This document shows, piece by piece, positions 17,585 through 26,334 of a stretch of DNA of 64,000 bases. The position numbers were made by a program, and so were the translations under genes. Numbering within the stretch: position 1 is the first letter of the stretch; each line of letters begins with the position of its first letter. The notes under the pieces are model-generated. The model was not told where the DNA came from. It worked only from the letters and a program-made list of their open reading frames with translations, and searched no databases. The DNA is from CALAED01 sp036378315 (GTDB taxonomy: Bacteria; Actinomycetota; Actinomycetes; Streptosporangiales; Streptosporangiaceae): the NCBI GenBank assembly GCA_036378315.1, contig DASUWU010000180.1, positions 1 to 64,000 on the forward strand, written 5' to 3'.

Positions 17585-19060
17585 CTACCCTCCCAGCCTG
17601 AAGTCGACGACGCGGACGGCCGACGGCGTCGTTCCCGTGGACGCCTGCTGGTACAGGATCGACAGGACGCCGGACGAGGCGACCCGCGGATAGTCGACGA
17701 CGACCTCCCCGAAGGCCGAAAGCCCGGCGCCGTCGAACAGCAGGGTCCAGTCGGTCCAGGCGCTGCCCGCGCTCGCCGCGACGATGCGGCCGAACGGCAT
17801 GACCACGTACGCGTTGTCGGCCGCGTCGAAGACGAGCCGCGACCGGCCCGTGGCGTTCGGCGCGATCGGGATCTCCATCTTGTGCCAGGCCCCCGCGGCG
17901 TCCCTGTGGACGTGGAACGTCCGGCCGAACCGCGTGCGCTGCGCCGCGTACGAGCCCGTCACGCACTGCGTGAACCGGCCTGGCACGTAGCTGATGATCA
18001 CGTGCGGCCGGCCGGCCGAGTCGGCCGCCTGACTCTCCTGGTTCATCAATGCGTGGTCGACGGTGAGCGGGTCGACCACATGGCCGGGCGAGGTGACCGA
18101 GACCAGCGTGCCGCCCGTCGTACCGACCACGGTGCCCGCGCCGTTGCGCCACGTCCGCCCGCGGTCGTCGCTGTAGACGTAGCCGGTGTCGTGGTTGGCG
18201 AGCCCGCCCTGGTCGCAGAGCACGGCGGTGTTGCCCTCACGCCAGGTGAACGCCGCGTGCAGCCGGCCGTCCCGGCCGTAGGTCAGGCCGTGCAGGTACA
18301 TGTTGCGGGTCGTGCTCGTCGCCCCGTTGAAGGTGAACGTTCCGGTGGCGCTCGACCACTTGCCGAGCCTGGTCCACATGCCGCCGGCGTACTCGGCCAG
18401 CTCGTTGGTCCCGTTGCCCGACCCGCCCGTACGGAAGCTGAACTGCAGCCGGTTCTCCGGGGTCAGCACGAACTGCGGGTAGCTGATGCCGCCGAGGTCG
18501 ACCCCGCCGAGCGTCCGCTGGACAGGGCCGAACGCGGCGGCCGTCCACGGCTGCGCGGCCGGGTTGGCCGCCAGGCCGGCGACCGACCGGACGTAGGAGA
18601 TCGTCGTGTTGTGGACGTCCATCGCCGCGTGCAGCCGGCCGTCCTCCGGGGAGACGCCGAGCGAGATCACGTTGTGCGAGTCGTCCGTGCTGAGCTGGTG
18701 CGGCAGCCGCAGCGTCTCCCACGGCCCCGCGGGCAGCCGCCGCCTGGCCAGGATCGCCGTGCGGTCCGCGCCGTACCAGCCGGTGTACTGGTGCCCGGCG
18801 TACGTCATGATGCCGTTGAGCTGGAACGACTCGTTGTTGACCAGCCCGTCGAACGAGACGAAGTAGATCGCGGCCGGGTCGAGCAACGTGTCGCCGAGCC
18901 GGGTCACCGATGGCGCGGGCGCCACGGCCGCCCCTGCGGCGTCGGCCCGGGCGGCGGCCGTACCGCCGGCCAGGGCGGCGCCGCCGAGCACGGCGGTCGC
19001 GCCGAGCAGTTCGCGCCGGGAGAGCCCGCGTCGAGGCGGGGTGGCGGGGTCGGGTCTCAT
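17585..19060 (-). CDS. Tat-exported BNR_4-like repeat protein (putative polysaccharide lyase or hydrolase)
   Basis: A 491-residue protein with a twin-arginine signal (SRRELLGATAVLGGAALAGG). The mature part is a seven-bladed propeller-type BNR_4 protein: NGIMTYAGHQYTGWY, LPHQLSTDDSHNVISLGVSPEDGRLHAAMD, ISYPQF and LHGLTYGRDGRLHAAFTWRE, with an SDDRGRTW-type Asp-box. BNR_4 proteins include lyases that act on rhamnose-glucuronate bonds (ulvan and gum arabic lyases). The location between rhaEW and rhaI makes a role in releasing rhamnose from a polysaccharide likely, but the exact reaction is inference. The frame is open far upstream of ATG 19060, but the Tat signal fixes the start. Confidence 0.78.
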   Translation of the reverse strand: MRPDPATPPRRGLSRRELLGATAVLGGAALAGGTAAARADAAGAAVAPAPSVTRLGDTLLDPAAIYFVSFDGLVNNESFQLNGIMTYAGHQYTGWYGADRTAILARRRLPAGPWETLRLPHQLSTDDSHNVISLGVSPEDGRLHAAMDVHNTTISYVRSVAGLAANPAAQPWTAAAFGPVQRTLGGVDLGGISYPQFVLTPENRLQFSFRTGGSGNGTNELAEYAGGMWTRLGKWSSATGTFTFNGATSTTRNMYLHGLTYGRDGRLHAAFTWREGNTAVLCDQGGLANHDTGYVYSDDRGRTWRNGAGTVVGTTGGTLVSVTSPGHVVDPLTVDHALMNQESQAADSAGRPHVIISYVPGRFTQCVTGSYAAQRTRFGRTFHVHRDAAGAWHKMEIPIAPNATGRSRLVFDAADNAYVVMPFGRIVAASAGSAWTDWTLLFDGAGLSAFGEVVVDYPRVASSGVLSILYQQASTGTTPSAVRVVDFRLGG

Positions 19061-19083
19061 GTCTTCTCGTGCTCCTCGAGCTC

Positions 19084-20253
19084 TCAGGCTCCCCAGCCGG
19101 CCTGGGTGCCGCCGACGCGCTCGGCGGCGATCTTTTCGAAGTAGCCGGAGCGGCCGTAGGCGGCCAGCGGGTCCGGGTCGAGACCCATGTCGGCGCGCAG
19201 GTCGGCCAGCAGCGGCCGGACGTCGGTGTTGTAGGCGTCCATGAACACGGCGTGCGCGCCGAGCACGTCCCCGGCGTCCTGCGCGCGGCGCAGCGCGGCG
19301 GCGTCGACGAGCAGCGCCTTCGCCGTGGCCTCCTGCACGTTCATCACCGAGCGGATCTGGCCGGGGATCTTCGGCTCGATGTTGTGGCACTGGTCCAGCA
19401 TGAACGCGACGCCGGCATCGGGTCCGTAGCCTCCGGCCTTGATGACCTCGTGCATGATCCGGAACAGCTGGAAGGGATCGGCGGCCCCCACCATCAGGTC
19501 GTCGTCGGCGTAGAAGCGGGAGTTGAAGTCGAACCCGCCGAGCTTCCCCTCGCGCAGCAGGAAGGCCACGATGAACTCGATGTTGGTGCCCGGCGCGTGG
19601 TGCCCGGTGTCGACCACCACCTGGGCCTTGGGGCCGAGCCTGACGCAGTGCGCGTAGGCCGTGCCCCAGTCCGGCACGTCCATCGTGTAGAAGGCCGGCT
19701 CGAACAGCTTGTACTCGAGGAGGAAGCGCTGGCCGTCGCCGAGCCGCTCGTAAACGGCGGCGAGCGCCTCGGCCAGCCGGTCCTGGCGGGCCCGGATGTC
19801 GTCCTGCCCCGGATAGTTGGTGCCGTCGGAGAACCACAGCTTGAGCGTGCCGGACCCGGTGAGGTCCATGATGTCGACGCACTCCAGCAGGTGGTCGAGC
19901 GCCTTCCCGCGGACGGCCGGGTCGGGGTTGGTGACGCTGCCCAGCATGTAGTCGTCGTCCTGGAAGACGTTGGAGTTGATCGCGCCGATCCGTACGCCCC
20001 TGTCACGGGCGTAACCGGCCAGCGCGGCGTAGTCGTCGACGGCGTCCCACGGGATGTGCAGGGCCACGCTCGGCGCCACGCCGGTGAAGCGGTGCACCTG
20101 CGCGGCGTCGTCGATCTTCTCCTGCGGGGTGCGCGGCACCCCCCGCTGGGTGAACACCTTGAAGCGGGTGCCGGAGTTTCCGTACGCCCACGAGGGGGTC
20201 TCGATCTCCTGCCGCCGCAAGGCCGCCTTGACCTGTGCGATGTCTGTCGTCAT
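19084..20253 (-). CDS. rhaI: L-rhamnose isomerase
   Basis: A 389-residue TIM-barrel isomerase of the RhaI type (Pseudomonas/Rhizobium-like rather than E. coli RhaA). It interconverts L-rhamnose and L-rhamnulose, the first cytoplasmic step of the pathway. Recognisable segments are SWAYGNSGTRFKVF, LKLWFSDGTNYPGQDD, VVDTGHHAPGTNIEF and GGFDFNSRFYADDDL, which hold metal-binding His, Asp and Glu residues. It lies downstream of the importer genes in the leftward run, after a 66-base gap that contains tandem repeats. Confidence 0.93.
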   Translation of the reverse strand: MTTDIAQVKAALRRQEIETPSWAYGNSGTRFKVFTQRGVPRTPQEKIDDAAQVHRFTGVAPSVALHIPWDAVDDYAALAGYARDRGVRIGAINSNVFQDDDYMLGSVTNPDPAVRGKALDHLLECVDIMDLTGSGTLKLWFSDGTNYPGQDDIRARQDRLAEALAAVYERLGDGQRFLLEYKLFEPAFYTMDVPDWGTAYAHCVRLGPKAQVVVDTGHHAPGTNIEFIVAFLLREGKLGGFDFNSRFYADDDLMVGAADPFQLFRIMHEVIKAGGYGPDAGVAFMLDQCHNIEPKIPGQIRSVMNVQEATAKALLVDAAALRRAQDAGDVLGAHAVFMDAYNTDVRPLLADLRADMGLDPDPLAAYGRSGYFEKIAAERVGGTQAGWGA

Positions 20254-20286
20254 GTGGTCCCCGAGTTGGGTCGAGCCGGGCTGCTT

Positions 20287-20325
20287 TGTCCTCAGAACCG
20301 TGTCCTCAGAACCTTGTCCTCAGAA
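20287..20325. repeat. Three 14-bp tandem repeats at rhaS-rhaI junction
   Basis: TGTCCTCAGAAC(C) begins at 20287, 20301 and 20315 with a period of exactly 14. The third copy overlaps the last codons and stop of the rhaS gene (TTCTGA on the minus strand). The other two therefore look like duplicates of the gene end. Replication slippage is the simplest explanation. Confidence 0.7.
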
Positions 20326-21393
20326 GTTGAAGTCGTCGATGTTGTCCTTGGTGAACACGGTGGGCGGGCCGAGCAACACCTCGCCGTTCTGGCCGACGGC
20401 CTTCTCGCCGAGCTTGCCCGCCTTGAACTTCTCGCCCGGCGCGCCGGTGATCTGGCCGGAGGCGATCGCGGCGGCCGCGTACGCGCCGAGGTAGCCGAGA
20501 TCGGCCGGGTTCCACAGCTCGAACGCGTCGACCGTGCCGTCCTTGACGAACTTCCGCATCTGGTTCGGCGTGCCGAGCCCGGTGAGCTTGACCTTGCCCT
20601 TGTACTTCGAGCTCGACAGGTACCGGGCCGCGGCGGCGATGCCCACCGTCGTCGGCGAGATGATGCCCTTGAGGTTCGGGTACGACTTGAGCAGGCCCTG
20701 CGTCTCGGTGAAGGACTTCTGGTCGTCGTCGTTGCCGTACGCGACCTTGACGAGCTTCATGCCGGCGTACTGCGGCTTGGTCAGCTCGTCCTTCATGAAC
20801 TTGATCCAGCTGTTCTGGTTCGTGGCGTTCGGGGTGGCGGACAGGATCGCGATCTCGCCCTTGTCGCCGATCTGCTTGGCGATCTGCTGGACCTCGGTCC
20901 GGCCGAGGTCTTCGGCGCTGGCCTGGTTGATGAACAGGTTGCGGGCGTCGGGCGCGGCGTCGGAGTCGTACGTCACGACCTTGATGCCCTGGCCCATGGC
21001 CTGCTTCAGCGACGGCGCGACGGCGTTCGGGTCGTTGGCCGAGATGACGATCGCGTCCTGCCGCTGCTGGATGAGCGTGTTGATGTAGGAGACCTGGGAG
21101 GAGGCCGCGGCGTCGGACGGCCCGACCTCCTTGCCCGCGCCGCCGAGCTCGGACACCGCGCCGGTGCCGCCCTTGTCGGCGATGGTGAAGTACGGGTTGT
21201 TGATCTGCTTGGGCAGGAAGGCGATCTTCAGGCCCTTCTTGATCGGCGCGTTCGGGTTGGCTTTGGCCGAGGACGGCGCCGGGCCGCCCTGCGACTTGAC
21301 GTCGTTCTTCGTGGTGCCGCCGCAGCCGGCCGCCACCAGGGTCAGCGAGGTGACCGAGGCCACCGCCGCGGCGGAAAAGGAGAAGCCTTTCAT
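20320..21393 (-). CDS. rhaS: Rhamnose ABC transporter substrate-binding lipoprotein
   Basis: A 357-residue periplasmic-binding-protein-like lipoprotein with a lipobox LVAAGC (lipidated Cys24). The mature domain is of the ribose/rhamnose type: KIAFLPKQINNPYFTIADKGG, AIVISANDPNAVAPSLKQA, GIKVVTYDSDAAPDAR, PTTVGIAAAARYL and AFELWNPADLGYL. It would capture rhamnose outside the membrane and deliver it to the two permeases. Its ATG overlaps the stop of the permease gene upstream by four bases. Confidence 0.92.
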   Translation of the reverse strand: MKGFSFSAAAVASVTSLTLVAAGCGGTTKNDVKSQGGPAPSSAKANPNAPIKKGLKIAFLPKQINNPYFTIADKGGTGAVSELGGAGKEVGPSDAAASSQVSYINTLIQQRQDAIVISANDPNAVAPSLKQAMGQGIKVVTYDSDAAPDARNLFINQASAEDLGRTEVQQIAKQIGDKGEIAILSATPNATNQNSWIKFMKDELTKPQYAGMKLVKVAYGNDDDQKSFTETQGLLKSYPNLKGIISPTTVGIAAAARYLSSSKYKGKVKLTGLGTPNQMRKFVKDGTVDAFELWNPADLGYLGAYAAAAIASGQITGAPGEKFKAGKLGEKAVGQNGEVLLGPPTVFTKDNIDDFNF

Positions 21394-22421
21394 GAGGCTG
21401 GGGTCCCTTCTGTGTTGATCGTCGTCGGAGGTGGGGTGGGAGTCGCGGCTCGGCCGCGCCGGATGGCCCCGGCGAGGTTGGGCGCCAGGACGGAAATGAT
21501 CAACAACACCCCGGTGACGAAGTTGAGCACCTCGTTGGACACGTCCGCGAGGATGAGCGCGTTGCGCACGATGCCGAACAGCAGCACTCCGGCGAGCACG
21601 CCGGGAAGGGTGCCCCGGCCGCCGAAGATCGAGACTCCGCCGAGCAGCACGGCCGCCACCACGGCCAGCTCGAGACCCGCCCCGTTGTCGGCGCGGGCGC
21701 TGGAGAACCTGAGCGTGTAGACGATGCCGGCCAGCGCGGCGAAGACCCCCGAGGCCACGAAGAGCCAGAATTTGATCCGCTTGACCCGCACGCCGGCGAA
21801 CCGGGCCGCCTCCTCGTTGTAGCCGAGTGCGTAGATGGCCCGGCCCAGCGGGCTGGCGTGCAGCAGCACGCCGACGATCACCGCGAGCGCGGCGACCAGC
21901 AGGATCGGGTACGGGATCGGCGTGCCGGGGATCCGGCCCGTCGCCCATCCCGTGTAGCGCGGCGGGAAGTCCGCGACCGCGGTGTCGCCGAGGATCACGT
22001 AAGCGAGCCCGCGGTAGAGCGCGAGGGTACCGATCGTCACCGCCAGCGACGGCAGCCCGAGCCGCGTGACCAGCACCCCGTTCAGCGCGCCGCACAGCGC
22101 GCCGACGCACAGCGCCACCGGGAAGATCCGCTCGATCGGCCAGCCGGCGTTCCACAGGTAGCCGATCACCGCGCAGCTCAGCCCGAGCGTCGAGGCGATG
22201 GACAGGTCGATCTCCGCGGCGATCACGACCAGGGTCAGCGTGATCGCCATGATCGCGATCTCGGTGACGTCGATGAGGATGAACGACAGGTTGGACGTCT
22301 CGGCGAACCCGTCCACCAGGGCAGACGCGACCGCCCACGTCCCCACGATCAGCACGAGGAGCGCGCCCTCCCAGGACGCGAGCCGCCGCCGCACCTCTGT
22401 CATCCGCTCCGGCACGCTCAT
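21390..22421 (-). CDS. rhaQ: Rhamnose ABC transporter permease
   Basis: A 343-residue BPD_transp_2 family permease with about nine hydrophobic helices. The conserved VVIAAEIDLSIAS loop and LLGGVSIFGGRGTLPG segment are typical of pentose and 6-deoxyhexose importers. Start ATG 22421 overlaps the stop of the preceding permease gene by four bases. It pairs with the permease encoded just upstream to form the membrane channel. Confidence 0.9.
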   Translation of the reverse strand: MSVPERMTEVRRRLASWEGALLVLIVGTWAVASALVDGFAETSNLSFILIDVTEIAIMAITLTLVVIAAEIDLSIASTLGLSCAVIGYLWNAGWPIERIFPVALCVGALCGALNGVLVTRLGLPSLAVTIGTLALYRGLAYVILGDTAVADFPPRYTGWATGRIPGTPIPYPILLVAALAVIVGVLLHASPLGRAIYALGYNEEAARFAGVRVKRIKFWLFVASGVFAALAGIVYTLRFSSARADNGAGLELAVVAAVLLGGVSIFGGRGTLPGVLAGVLLFGIVRNALILADVSNEVLNFVTGVLLIISVLAPNLAGAIRRGRAATPTPPPTTINTEGTPAS

Positions 22422-23482
22422 CCGGCCCGCACCTCCGCTCTGCGCCGGCGCAGCGTGGCGGTCACCCGCAGCGCGAGCAGCCGGTCGAGGACGATGGCGG
22501 CGAGCAGCAGCAGGCCGTTGATGGCGTACTGGGCGAGCGAGTCGACCCGCAGCACGGCCAGCGCGCTGCCGATCGAGCTGAGCAGCAGCGCGCCGAGCGC
22601 CGCGCCCCACACCGTGCCGCTGCCGCCGAAGATCGCCACGCCGCCGACCACGACCGCGGCGACGACGTCGAGCTCCTTGCCGGTCGCCACGGTCGCGTCC
22701 ACCGTGCCGAACCGGGCGGCCCACATCACCCCGGCGAGCCCGGCGATGGCGCCGTTCACGATGAACGCGACGAGGATCCTGCGGGCGACCGGGATGCCGG
22801 CCAGCACCGCGGCGTCGGGATGCGAGCCGATCGCGTACAGCTCGCGGCCGCCGCGCAGGTTGGCCAGCACCCAGCCGGCCGCGGCGAGCACCGCGATCGC
22901 GACGATGGCCAGCACCGGGATGCCGGCGACGTCGCGGGTGCCCAACGCCAGGAAACCGGACGGCATGTCGGCGGCGTTGACCTGCCGCCCACCGGCGAAG
23001 GCGTAGTCGACGCCGCGGAAGACGTACAGCGTGCCGAGCGTGGCGACCAGCGCGGGCACCCGGGCGTAGGCCACCAGCGCTCCGTTGACCGCGCCGCAGA
23101 CCGCGCCGACCGCGAGGCAGAGCGCCACGACGGCGGCGACGGGCAGGCCGTGGTGGTCGGCCAGCAGCACCCCGCTGCCGAACGCGGTGAGACCGGTGAT
23201 CGAGCTGACCGACAGATCCACGTTGCGCGTGACGATGACGAGGGCCTGGCCGACCGCGAGCAGCACGGTGATCGAGGCGTTGAGGGCGATGTCGCGCAGG
23301 CTCTGCGCCGACAGGAAGCCCGGATTGGCGGCCCCGGTCGCGCCGAACAGCACGGCGATCGCGACCACCAGGCCGAGCTCGCGGAACCGGGTCAGCCGGT
23401 CCAGCAGCCGCCGTGCCGGAGGCTTGCCCCCAGCGGGCGGGACCGCGCGCCCAGTAGCGGCGGCCATCACCTGCTCGCTCAT
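22418..23482 (-). CDS. rhaP: Rhamnose ABC transporter permease
   Basis: A 354-residue BPD_transp_2 permease with the family's VTRNVDLSVSSITGLTAFG loop and VVGGVAIFGGSGTVWGA segment. About nine membrane helices are visible. It is the paralogue of the next gene and its ATG overlaps the stop of the ATPase gene by four bases, so the four transporter genes form one translationally coupled unit. Confidence 0.9.
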   Translation of the reverse strand: MSEQVMAAATGRAVPPAGGKPPARRLLDRLTRFRELGLVVAIAVLFGATGAANPGFLSAQSLRDIALNASITVLLAVGQALVIVTRNVDLSVSSITGLTAFGSGVLLADHHGLPVAAVVALCLAVGAVCGAVNGALVAYARVPALVATLGTLYVFRGVDYAFAGGRQVNAADMPSGFLALGTRDVAGIPVLAIVAIAVLAAAGWVLANLRGGRELYAIGSHPDAAVLAGIPVARRILVAFIVNGAIAGLAGVMWAARFGTVDATVATGKELDVVAAVVVGGVAIFGGSGTVWGAALGALLLSSIGSALAVLRVDSLAQYAINGLLLLAAIVLDRLLALRVTATLRRRRAEVRAG

Positions 23483-25020
23483 GCGACCGCCCGCCCGGCC
23501 TGCCCCGTCGCCGCGGCCATGACCTTTTCCTCGGTGGCCTCGCCGCGCGGGATCTCCGCGACCAGGCGGCCCTCGTGCATGACGAGGACGCGGTCGGCCA
23601 TGCCCAGCACCTCGGGAAGGTCGGATGAGATCATCAGCACCGCGAGCCCGCCGGCGGCCAGCTCGGACAGCAGCCGGTGGACCTCCGCCTTGGTGCCGAC
23701 GTCGATGCCGCGGGTCGGCTCGTCCACGATCAGCACCGACGGCTCGGTGGCCAGCCACTTGGCGAGGACGACCTTCTGCTGGTTGCCGCCGGACAGGACG
23801 CCGACGGCGTCGGCCAGCCTGGCGAACCGCAGCCGCAGCCGCAGCGCCCAGTCGGCCGCCCGGTCGCGCTCGATCCGGCGCGAGATCAGCGGGCCGCGGC
23901 GCATGGCGCGCAGTTGGGTGAGCCCGATGTTGCGCTCGATGGACAGCTCCATGACCAGGCCCTGCTGCCGGCGGTCCTCGGGGACCAGCGCGATGCCGGC
24001 CGACATCGCCGCGGACGGGCTGGCCGCCGGCAGCGCCCGCCCGCCGACCTCGACGCGGCCGGCGTCCCAGCGGTCCACCCCGAACACGGCCCGCGCCACC
24101 TCGCTGCGGCCGGCGCCCACGAGGCCGGCCAGCGCCACGATCTCGCCGCGGCGCACCTCGAAGGACACGTCGGTGAAGACGCCCTCCCTGGTCAGCCGGG
24201 ACACCTTCAAAGCCACCTCACCGGCCCCGTGGCCATCGGTTGCCTGGCCACGGGTTCCGTGCTCCGGCCGGGGGTACAGCGCGCCCAGCTCGCGGCCGAC
24301 CATGCGCCGCACCAGGTCGTCGGCGGTCAGCCCGGCGACGTCCTCGGTGGCGATCAGCCGGCCGTCGCGCAGCGTGGTCACCCGCCGGCACAGCTCGAAG
24401 ATCTCCTCCAGGCGGTGCGAGATGAACAGGATCGCGCAGCCGCGGTCGCGCAGGGTCCGCGTCACCGCGAACAGGCGAGCCACCTCCTGGCCGGTCAGCG
24501 CGGCGGTCGGCTCGTCCATCACGAGCACGCGGGCGTTCCTGGACAGCGCCTTGGCGATCTCCACGACCTGCTGGTCGGCGATGGACAGGCCCCGGGCCGG
24601 CTGCTGCGGATCCATCGCGACGCCGAGCTGCCGGAACAGCTCGGCGGTCGCGGCGTGCATCGCGCGCCGGTCGATGCGCCCCAGGCGGCCGCGCGGCTGG
24701 CGGCCCATGAAGATGTTCTCCGCGACGGAAAGGTCGGGGAACAGCATCGGCTCCTGGTAGATCACCGCCACGCCCGCGCGCTGGGCGTCGGCCGGGCCGT
24801 GGAAGGCGACCGGCTCGCCGTCCAGGAGCACCTCGCCGGAGTCCGGCCGGTGCACGCCGGCGAAGGTCTTGACGACGGTGGACTTGCCGGCGCCGTTCTC
24901 ACCCGCCAGCCCGTGCACCTCGCCCGCGTACAGCTCGAGCGTGACGTCCCGCAAGGCCCGCACGGCGCCGAACGACTTGCTCGCGCCGGCCAGGGCGAGC
25001 GTCGGGCGGTCCGTGACCAT
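23479..25020 (-). CDS. rhaT: Rhamnose ABC transporter ATPase (two nucleotide-binding domains)
   Basis: A 513-residue double ABC ATPase of the sugar import class. The first domain has Walker A GENGAGKST (residues 40-48), signature LSIADQQVVEIAKAL and Walker B VLVMDEPTAAL. The second has the degenerate Walker A GLVGAGRSE, signature LSGGNQQKVVLAKWL and LIVDEPTRGID. It powers rhamnose uptake through RhaP and RhaQ. It is the first gene of the leftward operon, and the promoter region upstream is shared with the divergent LacI-type gene. Confidence 0.92.
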   Translation of the reverse strand: MVTDRPTLALAGASKSFGAVRALRDVTLELYAGEVHGLAGENGAGKSTVVKTFAGVHRPDSGEVLLDGEPVAFHGPADAQRAGVAVIYQEPMLFPDLSVAENIFMGRQPRGRLGRIDRRAMHAATAELFRQLGVAMDPQQPARGLSIADQQVVEIAKALSRNARVLVMDEPTAALTGQEVARLFAVTRTLRDRGCAILFISHRLEEIFELCRRVTTLRDGRLIATEDVAGLTADDLVRRMVGRELGALYPRPEHGTRGQATDGHGAGEVALKVSRLTREGVFTDVSFEVRRGEIVALAGLVGAGRSEVARAVFGVDRWDAGRVEVGGRALPAASPSAAMSAGIALVPEDRRQQGLVMELSIERNIGLTQLRAMRRGPLISRRIERDRAADWALRLRLRFARLADAVGVLSGGNQQKVVLAKWLATEPSVLIVDEPTRGIDVGTKAEVHRLLSELAAGGLAVLMISSDLPEVLGMADRVLVMHEGRLVAEIPRGEATEEKVMAAATGQAGRAVA

Positions 25021-25072
25021 GCCTACCTCCGGATCGTCGCCGCGGCGCCGACGGGCGGATGCCGCCGGCAGA

Positions 25073-25082
25073 AAAACGTTTT
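25073..25082. promoter_or_regulatory. Operator candidate AAAACGTTTT upstream of rhaT
   Basis: A perfect 10-bp palindrome with the central CG of LacI-family operators, 53 bases upstream of the rhaT start codon. ACGTTTTAA from this site recurs at 25164-25172 in the promoter of the regulator gene. Confidence 0.55.
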
Positions 25083-25158
25083 AAGCCAGCGTTGCGCAGG
25101 ACGGTAGATGTGACGTGGCACACTCGTCAAGAGCCAATGTGCGGCCGAGCGGTCCGGG

Positions 25159-25187
25159 TTGACACGTTTTAACCGCCCGGCCAAAGT
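25159..25187 (+). promoter_or_regulatory. Probable promoter of the LacI-type gene with overlapping operator half-site
   Basis: TTGACA at 25159-25164 is a perfect -35 element. A weak -10 (CAAAGT, 25182-25187) follows at a spacing of 17. ACGTTTTAA (25164-25172) overlaps the promoter and repeats the sequence of the site near rhaT, suggesting autoregulation. Confidence 0.45.
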
Positions 25188-25224
25188 AAGCCCAGCGCAC
25201 ACCGATCAGGCCAGGGAGCGAGCA

Positions 25225-26289
25225 ATGAGCGACGGCGGCCGGTCAGCGGCGGCCCGCCCGCTCTCGCCTGGCGGCCGGCACGCGGGCGGCCCGGTGGGCA
25301 TCAAGCAGGTCGCCCAGCTGGCCCGCGTATCCCCCGGCACCGTCTCCAACGTGCTGAACCGTCCCGAGCGGGTGGCCCCGGACACCCGCGCCCGCGTGGA
25401 GCAGGCGATCAGAGACCTCGGCTTCGTGCGCAACGGCTCGGCCTCCACATTGCGGGCGGGCCAGGGCCGGACCATCGGTCTGATGGTGCTCGATATCGGC
25501 AACCCGTTCTTCGCCGAGGTGGCCCGCGGGGTCGAGGACGAGTGCAGCGGGCGCGGCTACGCCGTCATCCTGTCCAGCTCGGCCGCCTCCCCGGAGCGGG
25601 AGGAGCGCAACATGCTGATGCTGGCCGAGCAGCGGGTCCGCGGGGTGCTGATCACGCCGGTGGACGACGCGGGGGGCCGGCTCGACCGGCTGCGCGAGCG
25701 CGGGGTGGCCGCCGTCATGCTCGACCACATCGCCACCCAGCCGCACCAGTGCGCGGTGGCCGTGGACGACGTCGCCGGCGCCGACCTGGCGGTCGCTCAC
25801 CTGCTCGCCCGCGGCGCGGGCACGGTGGCGTACGTCACCGGACCGCTGAGCATCAGGCAGTGCGCCGACCGGCGCGCCGGAGCGCGGCGCGCGCTGGCCG
25901 CCGCCGGCCGGCCCGCGGCCGCGCTGCGCGAGGTCGTCGCTCCCACCATGACCCCGCGGGCCGGGCAGCAGGCGGCCGAGCGGCTGCTCGCCGATGGCCA
26001 GCCGCCGGACGCCATCTTCTGCGCCAACGACCTGCTCGCCATGGGCGTGCTGCGGGCTCTGCTGCTCGCGGGCGTCGACGTGCCGGGCGACGTCGCGCTC
26101 ATGGGTTACGACGACATCGAGTTCGCCGCGGCGGCGGCGGTGCCGCTCAGCTCCATCCGGCAGCCGATGTACCAGCTCGGCCGCATCGCCACCGAGATGC
26201 TCCTCGACGAGTGCGACAACCCGGCCGGGCACGCGCACCAGCAGGTGATGTTCCAGCCCGAGCTCGTCGTACGGGAGTCCGCCCCATGA
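25225..26289 (+). CDS. LacI-family regulator of rhamnose utilisation
   Basis: A 354-residue LacI/GalR repressor. The helix-turn-helix and hinge are in GIKQVAQLARVSPGTVSNVLNRPERV (about residues 25-50), followed by a sugar-binding core (GLMVLDIGNPFFAEVARGVEDE, FCANDLLAMGVLRAL, LMGYDDIEFAAAAAVPLSSIRQP). A 24-residue extension precedes the DNA-binding domain. ATG 25225 has AGGGAG nearby. The gene is divergent from the transporter operon and just upstream of rhamnulokinase, so it probably controls the whole locus in response to rhamnose or rhamnulose. Confidence 0.88.
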   Translation: MSDGGRSAAARPLSPGGRHAGGPVGIKQVAQLARVSPGTVSNVLNRPERVAPDTRARVEQAIRDLGFVRNGSASTLRAGQGRTIGLMVLDIGNPFFAEVARGVEDECSGRGYAVILSSSAASPEREERNMLMLAEQRVRGVLITPVDDAGGRLDRLRERGVAAVMLDHIATQPHQCAVAVDDVAGADLAVAHLLARGAGTVAYVTGPLSIRQCADRRAGARRALAAAGRPAAALREVVAPTMTPRAGQQAAERLLADGQPPDAIFCANDLLAMGVLRALLLAGVDVPGDVALMGYDDIEFAAAAAVPLSSIRQPMYQLGRIATEMLLDECDNPAGHAHQQVMFQPELVVRESAP

Positions 26290-26334
26290 GCGGGGCGGCC
26301 CAGTGAGCGAGGCGGCCCGGTGAGCGAGGCGGCC
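26287..26334. repeat. 17-bp tandem repeat spanning regulator stop and rhaB start
   Basis: TGAGCGAGGCGGCCCGG-type units begin at 26287, 26304 and 26321 (third copy 14 bases). The stop codon of the LacI-type gene is the TGA of copy one. The rhaB GTG start overlaps the beginning of copy three. Confidence 0.7.

Noticed and set aside
13793..19144. A 1783-codon open frame on the plus strand
   Set aside because: It lies opposite GH78, rhaEW and the BNR_4-like gene, and its translation is low-complexity Arg/Gly/Val sequence. It is a shadow of high-GC codon use.
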